From the NCBI GenBank assembly GCA_020544565.1, contig CP078014.1:186001-250000 (forward strand): a stretch of 64,000 nucleotides of DNA. Reading direction: 5' to 3'. Positions 54,461-63,095 of this stretch are shown here, piece by piece. The notes beneath the pieces are model-generated. The model had not been told where the DNA came from. It saw only the letters and a program-made list of their open reading frames with translations, and made no database searches. How positions within the stretch are numbered: the first letter of the stretch is position 1; each line of letters starts with the position of its first letter. The position numbers and the translations under genes are program-made. This DNA is from Bradyrhizobiaceae bacterium (GTDB taxonomy: Bacteria > Pseudomonadota > Alphaproteobacteria > Rhizobiales > Xanthobacteraceae).

Positions 54461-54635
54461 CTCCCATTTCCGGAAGTTTTTTCGGGACGGAATGACGCAC
54501 CTGATTGATGCAGCGCAAATCGCGACATGCAAATGCGTCTCCTTGCTTTTCTTTCTCGTCGATTTCGGGGATCATGATCGGGCAAGAGAGCAACAAGCCC
54601 GGACACATCAGCGGGCGGCAGGGGAGAGATGCTCA

Positions 54636-55610
54636 ATGACTTATCGAATCATGCAGAAAGCCGGCCTCGCAGCATTTGCGTTCGCGGCATTGACGGTCGT
54701 GACGTTTGCGCAGGATTTTCCCACCAAGCCGATCACCCTGATCGTGCCATGGCCGGCGGGCGGATCGACTGATATTTCGATGCGAGCGATCGCTGAAAGC
54801 GCATCGAAGGTTCTCGGTCAGCCGATTGTTGTGGACAACAAGGGGGGCGGCGGTGGCACTGTCGGCCCCGCGACCATGGCGGCGTCCGCGAAGCCGGACG
54901 GCTACACCATCGCGCAGATTCCGATCACGGTGTTCCGCCTGCCGCTGATGCAGGACGTGTCATGGAATCCCGAAACAGATTTCACCTATATCGTCCACAT
55001 CACCGGCTACACCTTCGGCGTCACCACCAACGCGGAATCGCAGTTCAAGACCTGGCAGGACGTGGTTGATTTCGCCAAGGCCAATCCCGGCAAGGTGACC
55101 TATGCGACGCCGGGGGCAGGCACTTCGCTGCATATCGGCATGGAGCAGATCGCCGCGCGCGCAGGCATCAAGCTGACGCAGGTGCCGTTCAAGGGCGGCG
55201 CGGAGAGCAACGCGGCGGTGCTGGGCAAGCATACGATGCTTCAGGCGGATTCCACCGGCTGGCGGCCGCTGGTCGATGCCGGCAAGCTGCGTCTTTTGAT
55301 GGTGTGGACCGCGAAGCGCTCGCCGAACTTCCCTAATACGCCGACCCTCAACGAACTTGGCTACGACATGGTCTATGATTCGCCCTTCGGCATCGCCGGT
55401 CCGAAAGGCATGGACCCGAAGGTCGTCGCCAAGATCCACGACGCCTTCAAGAAGGCGATCGAGGATCCCGCCGTGCTCGCGACGCTGGCGAAGCTCGACA
55501 TGGTGGCGAACTACAAGAACACCGAGGACTACCGGAAGTTCGTTACCGAGGTCACCGAGTCCGAGCGCAAGGTGATCAACTCCCTCGGGCTTGCCAAAAA
55601 GACCAACTGA
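54636..55610 (+). CDS. tctC: tripartite tricarboxylate transporter (TTT) substrate-binding protein
   Basis: A 324-aa periplasmic Bug/TctC protein. The signal peptide (GLAAFAFAALTVVTFA, mature from about QDFPTKP) leads to FPTKPITLIVPWPAGGSTD, the first family motif, and DNKGGGGGTVGP. The PSGIAGPKG-type loop is represented by SPFGIAGPKGMDP. ATG 54636 follows GGGGAGAG. It binds a carboxylic acid for TctAB, encoded downstream. The ligand is unresolved; Bug proteins also bind aromatic acids and amino acids. Confidence 0.93.
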   Translation: MTYRIMQKAGLAAFAFAALTVVTFAQDFPTKPITLIVPWPAGGSTDISMRAIAESASKVLGQPIVVDNKGGGGGTVGPATMAASAKPDGYTIAQIPITVFRLPLMQDVSWNPETDFTYIVHITGYTFGVTTNAESQFKTWQDVVDFAKANPGKVTYATPGAGTSLHIGMEQIAARAGIKLTQVPFKGGAESNAAVLGKHTMLQADSTGWRPLVDAGKLRLLMVWTAKRSPNFPNTPTLNELGYDMVYDSPFGIAGPKGMDPKVVAKIHDAFKKAIEDPAVLATLAKLDMVANYKNTEDYRKFVTEVTESERKVINSLGLAKKTN

Positions 55611-55624
55611 GGTCTGTCTGCGTG

Positions 55625-55650
55625 CAGGGCTCGCCCTCCGGCGAGCCCTG
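55625..55650 (+). terminator. intercistronic hairpin between tctC and tctB
   Basis: CAGGGCTCGCC and GGCGAGCCCTG form a perfect 11-bp stem with loop CTCC, 14 nt after the tctC stop. There is no T-tract. A partial terminator or mRNA-stabilising hairpin giving excess binding protein is likely. Confidence 0.7.
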
Positions 55651-55677
55651 GCCGGTGGCTTGCGGGAAGGGGGGATG

Positions 55678-56163
55678 ATGATCGAGGCGGATCATGGGAA
55701 GAACTGGCTGACCAATTCCGGAATATGGAGCGGTCTGGTCGGACTTGCGCTGGGCGTGTTCGTGGTCTGGTCGGGCTACAAGCTGAAGATCGGCAGCATT
55801 CACGATCCGGGATCGGGGTTCGTGGTGTTCTACACCGGCATCCTGATGTGCCTGTTCGCGATTTCGATCCTGGTCTCCGCGGTGACGGAGGGATCTCCGA
55901 CCGTGAGATCGCTGTGGGCGGGAACGCGCTGGACCAAGCCGGTGATCGTCAGCGCATGTCTGACCGTTTTTGCTCTGGTGCTTGAGCCTCTCGGCTTCCT
56001 GCTCTCGACGATCCCGCTGATGGTGCTGCTGCTGCGCGTCATCGATCCGGTGCGCTGGACGCTGACGATCCCGCTGGCGGTGCTCTCGCCGCTCTGTGTG
56101 TGGTGGGTGCTCAAGCACGGGCTGCTGATCCAGTTGCCCGCCGGCATGTTCGGTATCGGCTGA
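55678..56163 (+). CDS. tctB: TTT transporter small permease subunit TctB
   Basis: A 161-aa inner-membrane protein with four hydrophobic segments, typical of the TctB family. It carries the family's small-subunit pattern, with segment one at about residues 18-36 and a conserved FVVFYTGILM region. ATG 55678 is chosen because AAGGGGGG precedes it; ATG 55675 is an alternative. It has a 12-nt gap to tctA. Confidence 0.88.
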   Translation: MIEADHGKNWLTNSGIWSGLVGLALGVFVVWSGYKLKIGSIHDPGSGFVVFYTGILMCLFAISILVSAVTEGSPTVRSLWAGTRWTKPVIVSACLTVFALVLEPLGFLLSTIPLMVLLLRVIDPVRWTLTIPLAVLSPLCVWWVLKHGLLIQLPAGMFGIG

Positions 56164-56175
56164 CGGGGCGGGCTC

Positions 56176-57684
56176 ATGGATGTTCTGATCAATGTCTCGC
56201 ACGGTCTCGGCGTCGCGCTTCAGCCGATCAACCTGCTTTACTGTTTCATCGGCGTCTTCATCGGCACCCTGGTCGGCGTGCTGCCCGGCATCGGCCCGAT
56301 CTCGGCGATGTCGCTGTTGCTGCCGGTCACGCTGTCCGGCACGCCGGAGTCCGGCATCATCATGATGGCGGGCATCTACTACGGCTCGATGTATGGCGGC
56401 TCGACCACCTCGATCCTTGTCAACATTCCCGGCGAGGCGGCGTCGGTGGTGACCTGTCTCGATGGGCACCAGATGGCCAAACAGGGCCGTGCGGGGCCGG
56501 CGCTCGGCGTCGCCGCGATCGGCTCGTTCGTCGCCGGCACGTTCTCGCTGGTGGCGCTGATGCTGGTCGCGCCGTCGCTCGCCGATGTCGCGGTTTCGTT
56601 CGGGCCAGCGGAATATTTCAGCCTGATGGTGCTCGGCCTCGTGGTGCTGACATTCCTGACGCAGGGCTCGATGGCCAAGGCGCTGCTGATGGCCTGCATC
56701 GGGATCGTACTCGGGCTGGTCGGCCTCGACAGCATCACGGCGGCGCCGCGGCTGACCTTTGGCCGGGTTGAACTGATCGACGGCATCGGCCTTGTGCCGG
56801 TGGTGATGGGGCTGTTCGGCGTGGCCGAGGTGCTGCTCAATATCGAGCAGGTCCTCAAGCGCGATATCATCGACACCAAGATATCCCGGCTTCTGCCGAA
56901 CCGGGAGGAATGGAAGGCCAGCGCCGGGCCGGTAGGGCGCGGCACGGTGCTCGGCTTCTTCCTCGGCATCCTGCCGGGTGGCGGCGCGGTGGTGGCGTCG
57001 TTCGCGTCCTACGCGCTGGAAAAGCGGCTGTCCAAAGCGCCGGAGCGTTTCGGCCATGGCGCGATCGAGGGCGTCGCGGGGCCGGAAGCGGCCAACAACG
57101 CCGCCGCCGGCGGCGCATTCATTCCGCTGATGACGCTCGGCATTCCGCCGAACGTGGTGATGGCGCTGCTGCTCGGCGCTTTCGTCATTCACGGTCTTCA
57201 GCCGGGGCCGCTGATGATCACCCAGAATCCCGGCCTGTTCTGGGGCATCATCGCCAGCATGTATATCGGCAACCTCATGCTGCTGATCCTCAACCTGCCG
57301 CTGATCGGCATGTGGGTGCAGTTGCTGAGGCTGCCCTATAACGTGCTGTTCCCGCTGATCCTGCTGTTCACGATCGTCGGCGTCTATTGCAGCAGCAACA
57401 ACGTGTTCGACGTCTATGTGATGATCGGATTCGGGGCCATCGGCTATCTGATGCGCAAGTTCGGCTACGAGCCGGCTCCGCTGGTGCTGGCCTTCGTGCT
57501 GGGGCCGCTGCTGGAGAACAACCTGCGCAAGTCGCTGATCCTGTCCCAGGGCGATCTGATGACCTTCGTGGAGCGTCCGATCTCCGCGATCTGTCTCGTC
57601 GTCGCCGCGATCCTGCTGGTCGGGCCGCTGCTGCCGGCGCTGCGCAAGAAGCGCGACGCGGTGGCGCTGGACGAGGGAGCGTGA
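56176..57684 (+). CDS. tctA: TTT transporter large permease subunit TctA
   Basis: A 502-aa inner-membrane protein with about twelve segments. The family motif [19 protein letters not shown] is near residue 35-55; a matching repeat [20 protein letters not shown] occurs in the second half, and [20 protein letters not shown] is also typical. It is the proton- or sodium-driven transport subunit. It is the last gene of the operon, followed 62 nt later by a strong bidirectional terminator. Confidence 0.95.
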   Translation: MDVLINVSHGLGVALQPINLLYCFIGVFIGTLVGVLPGIGPISAMSLLLPVTLSGTPESGIIMMAGIYYGSMYGGSTTSILVNIPGEAASVVTCLDGHQMAKQGRAGPALGVAAIGSFVAGTFSLVALMLVAPSLADVAVSFGPAEYFSLMVLGLVVLTFLTQGSMAKALLMACIGIVLGLVGLDSITAAPRLTFGRVELIDGIGLVPVVMGLFGVAEVLLNIEQVLKRDIIDTKISRLLPNREEWKASAGPVGRGTVLGFFLGILPGGGAVVASFASYALEKRLSKAPERFGHGAIEGVAGPEAANNAAAGGAFIPLMTLGIPPNVVMALLLGAFVIHGLQPGPLMITQNPGLFWGIIASMYIGNLMLLILNLPLIGMWVQLLRLPYNVLFPLILLFTIVGVYCSSNNVFDVYVMIGFGAIGYLMRKFGYEPAPLVLAFVLGPLLENNLRKSLILSQGDLMTFVERPISAICLVVAAILLVGPLLPALRKKRDAVALDEGA

Positions 57685-57746
57685 GCGCGGCATCCGCATC
57701 AGGACGCGACGGCGCCGAGATGGCGCCAAACAAGAGCGGCAAACAA

Positions 57747-57775
57747 AAACCCCGGCGAGATGATCGCCGGGGTTT
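57747..57775. terminator. bidirectional rho-independent terminator between TTT and TAXI operons
   Basis: AAACCCCGGCGA (57747-57758) and TCGCCGGGGTTT (57764-57775) form a perfect 12-bp stem with a 5-nt loop. On the minus strand the stem is followed by a T run (TTTTTGTTT), and on the plus strand by TTTCGTTT. It lies between convergent operons. Confidence 0.92.
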
Positions 57776-57855
57776 CGTTTGAATCAAGACCATCGAGCTT
57801 CACTGAAACCACGCGCCCCGCCGGGGTTGCGGCAGGGCGCGGGGAACGCGGTGCG

Positions 57856-58836
57856 TCAGCGTCCGACGCCCTTTTCCTTGAAGTACTTCAGCGCGCCGGG
57901 GTGGAACGGGATCGGCGAACGTTCCTGCACCTGGTTGTCGAGCGAGAAGCTCTCGGCCTCCTTGTGCACGGCGACGATGTCGGCCTTCTTCTCCACCAGC
58001 GTCTTGACGATGGCGTAGGCGTCCTGATCGCTCATCTTGTCGTTGGTCAGGATCAGGTTCCAGACTTCGGTGTTCTTGTTGTCCTTGTCGAGGCCCGGAT
58101 AGGTGCCGCCCTTGATGACGCCCGCGCTGTACAGCTTGCCGTACTTGGCGTTCATCTTGTCGACGAGATCGGCGTGGTCCACCAGCTTCATCTTGAGGCC
58201 GGGGGTTGCGGCGAGATCGGTGATCGAGGCCGTCGGCAGGCCGCCGACCCAGAAGAACGCATCGATCTTGCCGTCCTTGATGGCGTTGACCGACTCGGCG
58301 ACGCTGAGGCGCTCGCGCTTCATGTCCTTGTCCTTGTCGAGACCGGCGGCCTCGATGACGCGGAAGGCCATCACCTCGGTAGCGCTGCCCGGCGAGCCGG
58401 TGGACACCCGCTTGCCCTTCATGTCGGCGACGGAGTTGATGCCGCTGCCCTCGAGGGTGACGACGTGCATGCGGTTCGGATAGACCACCAGCAGCGCCTG
58501 CAGCGGGATCTTGCCGCTCTTGAACTTGTCCGTGCCCTTGAATGCATCGAGGGCGGCGTCGGCCATCGAGAAGCCGAGTTCGCTCTGGCCGGTGCCGATC
58601 AATTTGAGATTGTCCACGGAGCCGCCGGTGACTTCGGCGGTGGCCTGCACGTTCGGCAGGTTCTTCGACAGCACGTTGGCGATGGCGCCGCCGAGTGGGT
58701 AGTACACGCCGCCGGTGCCGCCGGTGCCGATCGATATCGTCTTCTGCTGGGCATGGGCGCTCAAGGCCAATCCGGCCGACAGCGCCAGTCCCATGGCCAT
58801 CGCCAGCGCGGCCCGTGTGGTTCTTCTGATCATCAA
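57856..58836 (-). CDS. TAXI-family TRAP solute-binding protein
   Basis: A 326-aa periplasmic binding protein. The signal peptide (AALAMAMGLALSAGLALSAH, then AQQ) precedes TISIGTGGTGGVYYPLGGAI, the hallmark TAXI start. TGSPGSATEVMA and the FWVGGLPTASI segment are also typical. It serves the fused permease encoded just upstream (21-nt gap). Known TAXI ligands include glutamate and alpha-ketoglutarate; the ligand here is unknown. Confidence 0.93.
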   Translation of the reverse strand: MMIRRTTRAALAMAMGLALSAGLALSAHAQQKTISIGTGGTGGVYYPLGGAIANVLSKNLPNVQATAEVTGGSVDNLKLIGTGQSELGFSMADAALDAFKGTDKFKSGKIPLQALLVVYPNRMHVVTLEGSGINSVADMKGKRVSTGSPGSATEVMAFRVIEAAGLDKDKDMKRERLSVAESVNAIKDGKIDAFFWVGGLPTASITDLAATPGLKMKLVDHADLVDKMNAKYGKLYSAGVIKGGTYPGLDKDNKNTEVWNLILTNDKMSDQDAYAIVKTLVEKKADIVAVHKEAESFSLDNQVQERSPIPFHPGALKYFKEKGVGR

Positions 58837-58857
58837 TAGTCCTCCCAGTCTGGATTC

Positions 58858-60873
58858 TCAGGCTGGCCGCTGAATTGCCGGCCCTCTTGCCTGCCACAAC
58901 AATACTCCCAACCCGATTACGACGCCGGGAGCATAAGTGTAGTCGATGTCGCGACCAATCGCCGCTTCGATCAGAGCCTCGATCAGGCTCGGGAATACCA
59001 GCAGTAGGCCCGAAAGCGTCAGCAAGAGTCGCTCGACGAGCGTGGTCTTGCGCAACGCCCAGCCCTGCGCCGCCGCAGCCAGCGCCATCAGCCCGAGGGT
59101 GGTCTTGAGGGTGATGCTGACGATGTCGACCCACGATCCGCCCTTCGGCACGTTGAGCAGCAGGCCGACGCCGTTCGGATCGAGCACGAACACGAATGGC
59201 ACGAGGAACGCGGGCAGGGTGTATTTCCACGACTGCAGCGTGGTCCGGTACGGATCGCCGCCAGTGATGGCGGCGGCGGCGAACGGCGACAGCGCCGTCG
59301 GCGGGGACACCTCGGACAGCACCGCATAGTAGAAGATGAACATGTGTGCGGCGTAGTCCGGCACGCCGAGCTTGATCAGTGCCGGGGCGGCGATCACCGC
59401 GCAGATGATGTAGGACGCCGTCACCGGCACGGCGAGGCCGATGATCCACACGATCAGCGAGGTATAGATCGCCGTCAGCAGCAGGCTGCCGCCGGCGTAG
59501 GAAATCACGATCGACGAGAATTTCAGCCCGAGGCCGGTGAGGGTGACGATGCCGACCACGATGCCCGCCGAGGCGCAGGTGGTGGCGGCGTTCAGCACGC
59601 CGATCGAGCCATCGGCCAGCGCGCGCTTGAGCTTCGGCGGAAACAGCGCGGTGTCCTTGCGCAGGAAGCTGAGCACGAAGGTGGTGACGATGGCGTAGAA
59701 CACCGACAGCATCGGCGAGTAGCCGATCACCATGAAAAACACCACGGCGACCAGTGAAATGAAGTGGAAGCCGTAACGCCGGGTCATCTCGCCGAGCGGC
59801 ATCTCGGGCTTGAAGAAGACGTCGCGCGCCCCGAAGCGCCGCGCGTCCAACTCCACCATGATCAGCAGCGAGAGGTAATAAAGACAGGTCGGGATCGTCG
59901 CCATCCAGATCACGTCGAGATAGCTGATCTTGAGGAATTCGGCGATCAGGAACGCGGCCGCCCCCAGCACCGGCGGCGACAGGATGGCGCCGAGACCGCC
60001 CGCGGCCAGCAGGCCACCCGCGGCGTTCTTCTCGAAGCCCGCCTTCTGCATCATCGGATAGGCGACGGTGCCGATCATCACCGTGGTGGCGACGCCCGAG
60101 CCGGACGGCCCGCCGAGCAGGAACGACGACAGCACCACGGTGCGGCCGGCGCTGTTGGCCTTGCCGCCCATCAGCGCCAGCGAGAAGTCGATGAAGAACT
60201 TCCCGGCGCCGGATTGCTGGAGGAACGCGCCGAAGATGGTGAACAGGATGATCAGCGTGGCGGACACGTCCACCGCGACGCCGAAAATGCCTTCGAGCGT
60301 GATGAACAGATGGCCCACCAGCCGCGACAGGTCGTAGCCGCGATGGGTCCAAGGCGCAGGCAGATGCGGGCCGAGCATCGCATAGGCGATGAACAGCACG
60401 GCGACGATCGGCATAATCAGGCCGGTGGTGCGCCGCGTGGCTTCGAGTACAAGAATGATGAACACCACGCCGACGACGACGTCCAGGTGATCCGGCGTGG
60501 TGGCGCGGTCGGTGAAGTCATCGCCGCCCCACAGCGCATAGGCAATGGTCGCGACCGCGATCAGACCGGGGATGATATCCCACCACCGCACCCGGTTGCG
60601 AAAGCGTGCGGCCAGCGGAAACAGCAGGAAGCTCAGGAGCAGGGTGAAGGCGACGTGGACGTAGCGCAGTTCCTGGGTCGGAACGATGGAATAGGCCGCA
60701 TAGAGATGAAACAGGCTCATCGCCACGGCGATATAGGCGACGACCTCGCCGGTCAGGCCGCCCAGCCTGTTGGTTGCCCCCTCATCGGCTTCGATGAATT
60801 CCTCTGCCTTGCGCAAAGCCTCGTCGGAAATGACCGACGGATTATCCTCCGGCGGCAAGTTGACCGTCGTCAT
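58858..60873 (-). CDS. TRAP transporter fused permease, TAXI-type
   Basis: A 671-aa inner-membrane protein of the 4TM/12TM fused class. The N-terminal ~50 residues are hydrophilic (DEALRKAEEFIEADEG), then about five segments, then the DctM-like large domain (SGAGKFFIDFSLALMGGKAN, GPSGSGVATTVMIGTVAYP, LSEVSPPTALSPFAAAAITG). ATG 60873 follows GGGGAGAGAGACGAG. It is transcribed with the TAXI binding protein, which follows it. Uptake of an organic acid is expected. Confidence 0.92.
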   Translation of the reverse strand: MTTVNLPPEDNPSVISDEALRKAEEFIEADEGATNRLGGLTGEVVAYIAVAMSLFHLYAAYSIVPTQELRYVHVAFTLLLSFLLFPLAARFRNRVRWWDIIPGLIAVATIAYALWGGDDFTDRATTPDHLDVVVGVVFIILVLEATRRTTGLIMPIVAVLFIAYAMLGPHLPAPWTHRGYDLSRLVGHLFITLEGIFGVAVDVSATLIILFTIFGAFLQQSGAGKFFIDFSLALMGGKANSAGRTVVLSSFLLGGPSGSGVATTVMIGTVAYPMMQKAGFEKNAAGGLLAAGGLGAILSPPVLGAAAFLIAEFLKISYLDVIWMATIPTCLYYLSLLIMVELDARRFGARDVFFKPEMPLGEMTRRYGFHFISLVAVVFFMVIGYSPMLSVFYAIVTTFVLSFLRKDTALFPPKLKRALADGSIGVLNAATTCASAGIVVGIVTLTGLGLKFSSIVISYAGGSLLLTAIYTSLIVWIIGLAVPVTASYIICAVIAAPALIKLGVPDYAAHMFIFYYAVLSEVSPPTALSPFAAAAITGGDPYRTTLQSWKYTLPAFLVPFVFVLDPNGVGLLLNVPKGGSWVDIVSITLKTTLGLMALAAAAQGWALRKTTLVERLLLTLSGLLLVFPSLIEALIEAAIGRDIDYTYAPGVVIGLGVLLWQARGPAIQRPA

Positions 60874-61131
60874 CTCGTCTCTCTCCCCACGGCCCCACGG
60901 TGAAGGGCTTATGCGACCGAGCGGCTTGGCGCGGCGGTCATTGGTTGGCGGCATTGATGCGTGTTTGGCCGGCGAAGGCAAGGATTCCTTGGTCGGGGGT
61001 CCGCGCACAGGTGATTTTCCAGCAAAATCATTTGTTTGCGCGGTGGACGGCCCACCGCCGGCGGCCCGTGCTCCCTGCCGCCGGGCGCTTCGGGCGGTAT
61101 CGGATTCCGCGCGGTTTCACGGAAATTCTAA

Positions 61132-61161
61132 TTGACACGGGATAAGTGAGTGCTTACTCAC
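61132..61161 (+). promoter_or_regulatory. tetR promoter with overlapping operator
   Basis: TTGACA at 61132-61137 is a perfect -35. With 17-nt spacing TACTCA (61155-61160) is a weak -10. GTGAGT (61146-61151) and ACTCAC (61156-61161), around GCTT, form a palindrome covering the spacer and -10. That places the transcription start at about 61167-61169, at the tetR ATG itself. TetR binding here would block its own promoter. Confidence 0.6.
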
Positions 61162-61168
61162 GCCCGCC

Positions 61169-61873
61169 ATGAGTACCCCCAGGCTGACCAGCGACCTGAG
61201 ACGGGAACAGATCCTCGAAGCGGCGAGGGGCTGTTTCGCGCGCTATGGCTTTTCGGGCACCACCACCAAAAGTGTGGCTCGGGCCGCCGATATCTCCGAG
61301 GGATTGCTGTTCAAGCACTTTCCCACCAAGGCGGCGCTCTATGCCGAGATTCTGGCGGAGGCGTGCGAGGCCGATCCCGAGTTCCTCCGGCTGCTCGGGC
61401 GGGAACCATCGACGGCCACGCTGGTTGTGCTCATTCGCGAGATGGTGACCTACGTGCTGGAAGGGACCGAAAATCCCGACCAGCAAGAGGCACAGCGCTT
61501 GAGACTACTGGTTTCAAGCCAGTTGAATGACGGGCAGTTCGCGCAGCTTCTGTTCGCCAAGATCGGCGATTTGATCGCGCCGGTCTTCAATGCGTCGCTG
61601 GAAAAGGCGATTGCCGCGGGGGACTGCGCTCCGGTCGAAGGCAATCCGATCAATCTGTTCTGGTTTTCCCATCAGGTCGTTCACATGATCGCGCTCATGA
61701 GACTTCCGCCGACGCCGTCTTTGCAGTTGCCGGCCCTGCCGGAGCTGTCGCGTCAGATTTGCCTGTTCATCCTGCGGGGAATCGGATTCACCCCAGCAGC
61801 CATCTCATCCCATATTGATTCCTCCGTGTCGTCGCCATCGCCGGCGAAGGCCTGTATCGTCGAAAGCGCATAA
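61169..61873 (+). CDS. TetR-family transcriptional regulator
   Basis: A 234-aa regulator. The N-terminal HTH is REQILEAARGCFARYGFSGT followed by TTKSVARAADISEGLLFKHF, at about residues 12-50; the rest is the helical ligand domain. No Shine-Dalgarno is seen before ATG 61169, and the predicted transcription start is at the ATG, so the mRNA may be leaderless. It is followed by the adaptor gene after 1 nt, so it is co-transcribed with the pump it probably represses. Confidence 0.93.
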   Translation: MSTPRLTSDLRREQILEAARGCFARYGFSGTTTKSVARAADISEGLLFKHFPTKAALYAEILAEACEADPEFLRLLGREPSTATLVVLIREMVTYVLEGTENPDQQEAQRLRLLVSSQLNDGQFAQLLFAKIGDLIAPVFNASLEKAIAAGDCAPVEGNPINLFWFSHQVVHMIALMRLPPTPSLQLPALPELSRQICLFILRGIGFTPAAISSHIDSSVSSPSPAKACIVESA

Positions 61874-61874
61874 T

Positions 61875-63074
61875 ATGGACGCCAAGATTTCGCCATCTGA
61901 GCAAACGCCTACCTCGGGCGAGAAGCCTCCCGCCCGTCCGATCCGGACGCGCCGCTGGTTCATCATCGTCGGCGTGGCGCTCGTCCTTCTCGTGGGAGCG
62001 ATCTGGGGCTTCAACACCTTCCGCAACATCAAGATTGCGGAGTTCTTCGCGAATATGAAGGCGAGTGCGCCTCCGACCGTGGTGACCGCCGCCGAAGCCA
62101 AGTCGGAAGTGCTGCCGAACCTGCTCACGGGCGTCGGCGATCTCACCGCCGTGCAGCAGGTGGACGTGACGGCGGACGTCTCCGGCCGCGTCACCGACAT
62201 CCTGTTCACGCCCGGCGCCCATGTGAAGGCCGGCGATCCGTTGATCCAACTGTTCGATGAACCGGACCGCGCCGATCTCGCCAGCTACAAGGCGCAGACG
62301 CTGGCCGCCTCGCTGGCGCTCGACCGCGCCAAGGCGCTTGCCGCCCGCCAGTTCGGCCCGCAGGCGACGGTGGACCAGGCGCAGGCGACCTTCGATCAGT
62401 CGTCCGCGGCGGTGGCGCGCACCGAGGCGATCATTTCGCAGAAGCGGATCGTCGCGCCGTTTGAGGGCGACCTCGGCGTGCGTCACGTCAATCTCGGGCA
62501 GTATCTCAGCACCGGTACACAGATCGTTTCGCTGACCGACCTGTCGAAGCTGTTCCTGAACTTCACGGCCACGGAAAAGGATCGCTCCGTGCTCGCGGTC
62601 GGCCAGCCGGTGCGCATCGTGGTCGATGCCTATCCGGGCCGCACTTTCGTGGGCAAGATCACCACCATCGATCCGCAGATCAGCACCGATACCCGCAACG
62701 TGCGCATTCAGGCCACGCTTGAAAATCCGGACCGGATTCTCAAGCCCGGCATGTTCGCAAGCACCACGGTGGAACTTGCGCCGCTGCCGGCGATGGTGAC
62801 GGTGCCCGAAACCGCGGTGGACTACACGTTGTATGGCGACTCCGTCTGGCGCATCAACGAAAAGAAGACCGAGGACGGCAAGACCGAACTGACCGCCGAC
62901 CGCACCTTCGTCAAGACCGGCGCGCGCGTGCGCGGCCGCGTCGTGATTGAAAGCGGCCTCAACCCCGGCGACAAGGTGGTCGCGGTGGGACAGCTCCGGC
63001 TGCAGTCGGGCTCCGCCGTGTCGATCTCATCGAACCCGCCGCCGCCGATCCCCGACAAGGCGCCGCGTAACTGA
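61875..63074 (+). CDS. RND efflux periplasmic adaptor (MexE/AcrA-like)
   Basis: A 399-aa membrane fusion protein. A cytoplasmic head (residues 1-30) leads to one N-terminal membrane anchor (WFIIVGVALVLLVGAIWGF, about 31-50), then the lipoyl motif VDVTADVSGRVTDILFTPGA, a coiled-coil at about 140-185 (SLALDRAKALAARQ) and barrel domains. It begins 1 nt after the tetR stop, so the two are translationally coupled. The pump gene follows 21 nt later. Confidence 0.92.
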   Translation: MDAKISPSEQTPTSGEKPPARPIRTRRWFIIVGVALVLLVGAIWGFNTFRNIKIAEFFANMKASAPPTVVTAAEAKSEVLPNLLTGVGDLTAVQQVDVTADVSGRVTDILFTPGAHVKAGDPLIQLFDEPDRADLASYKAQTLAASLALDRAKALAARQFGPQATVDQAQATFDQSSAAVARTEAIISQKRIVAPFEGDLGVRHVNLGQYLSTGTQIVSLTDLSKLFLNFTATEKDRSVLAVGQPVRIVVDAYPGRTFVGKITTIDPQISTDTRNVRIQATLENPDRILKPGMFASTTVELAPLPAMVTVPETAVDYTLYGDSVWRINEKKTEDGKTELTADRTFVKTGARVRGRVVIESGLNPGDKVVAVGQLRLQSGSAVSISSNPPPPIPDKAPRN

Positions 63075-63095
63075 CCTCAGATTTCGGAGCGCCGC

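Larger units (their letters stand above)
54293..54635. other. divergent intergenic region, nikR / TTT transporter operon
   Basis: These 343 nt hold no convincing gene. They contain the 20-bp palindrome near nikR and a second inverted repeat, GCGAAC-N9-GTTCGC, at 54440-54460. GGGGAGAG precedes tctC. An open frame starting at 54438 merely extends tctC upstream and has no family-like residues. Confidence 0.6.

Noticed and set aside
55576..57729. 717-codon minus-strand frame opposite tctB-tctA
   Set aside because: It is shadow-frame composition opposite well-recognised genes.
57800..60352. 850-codon minus-strand frame overlapping the TAXI genes
   Set aside because: It runs on the same strand but in another frame than both TAXI genes, is Arg/Ala-rich and lacks motifs.
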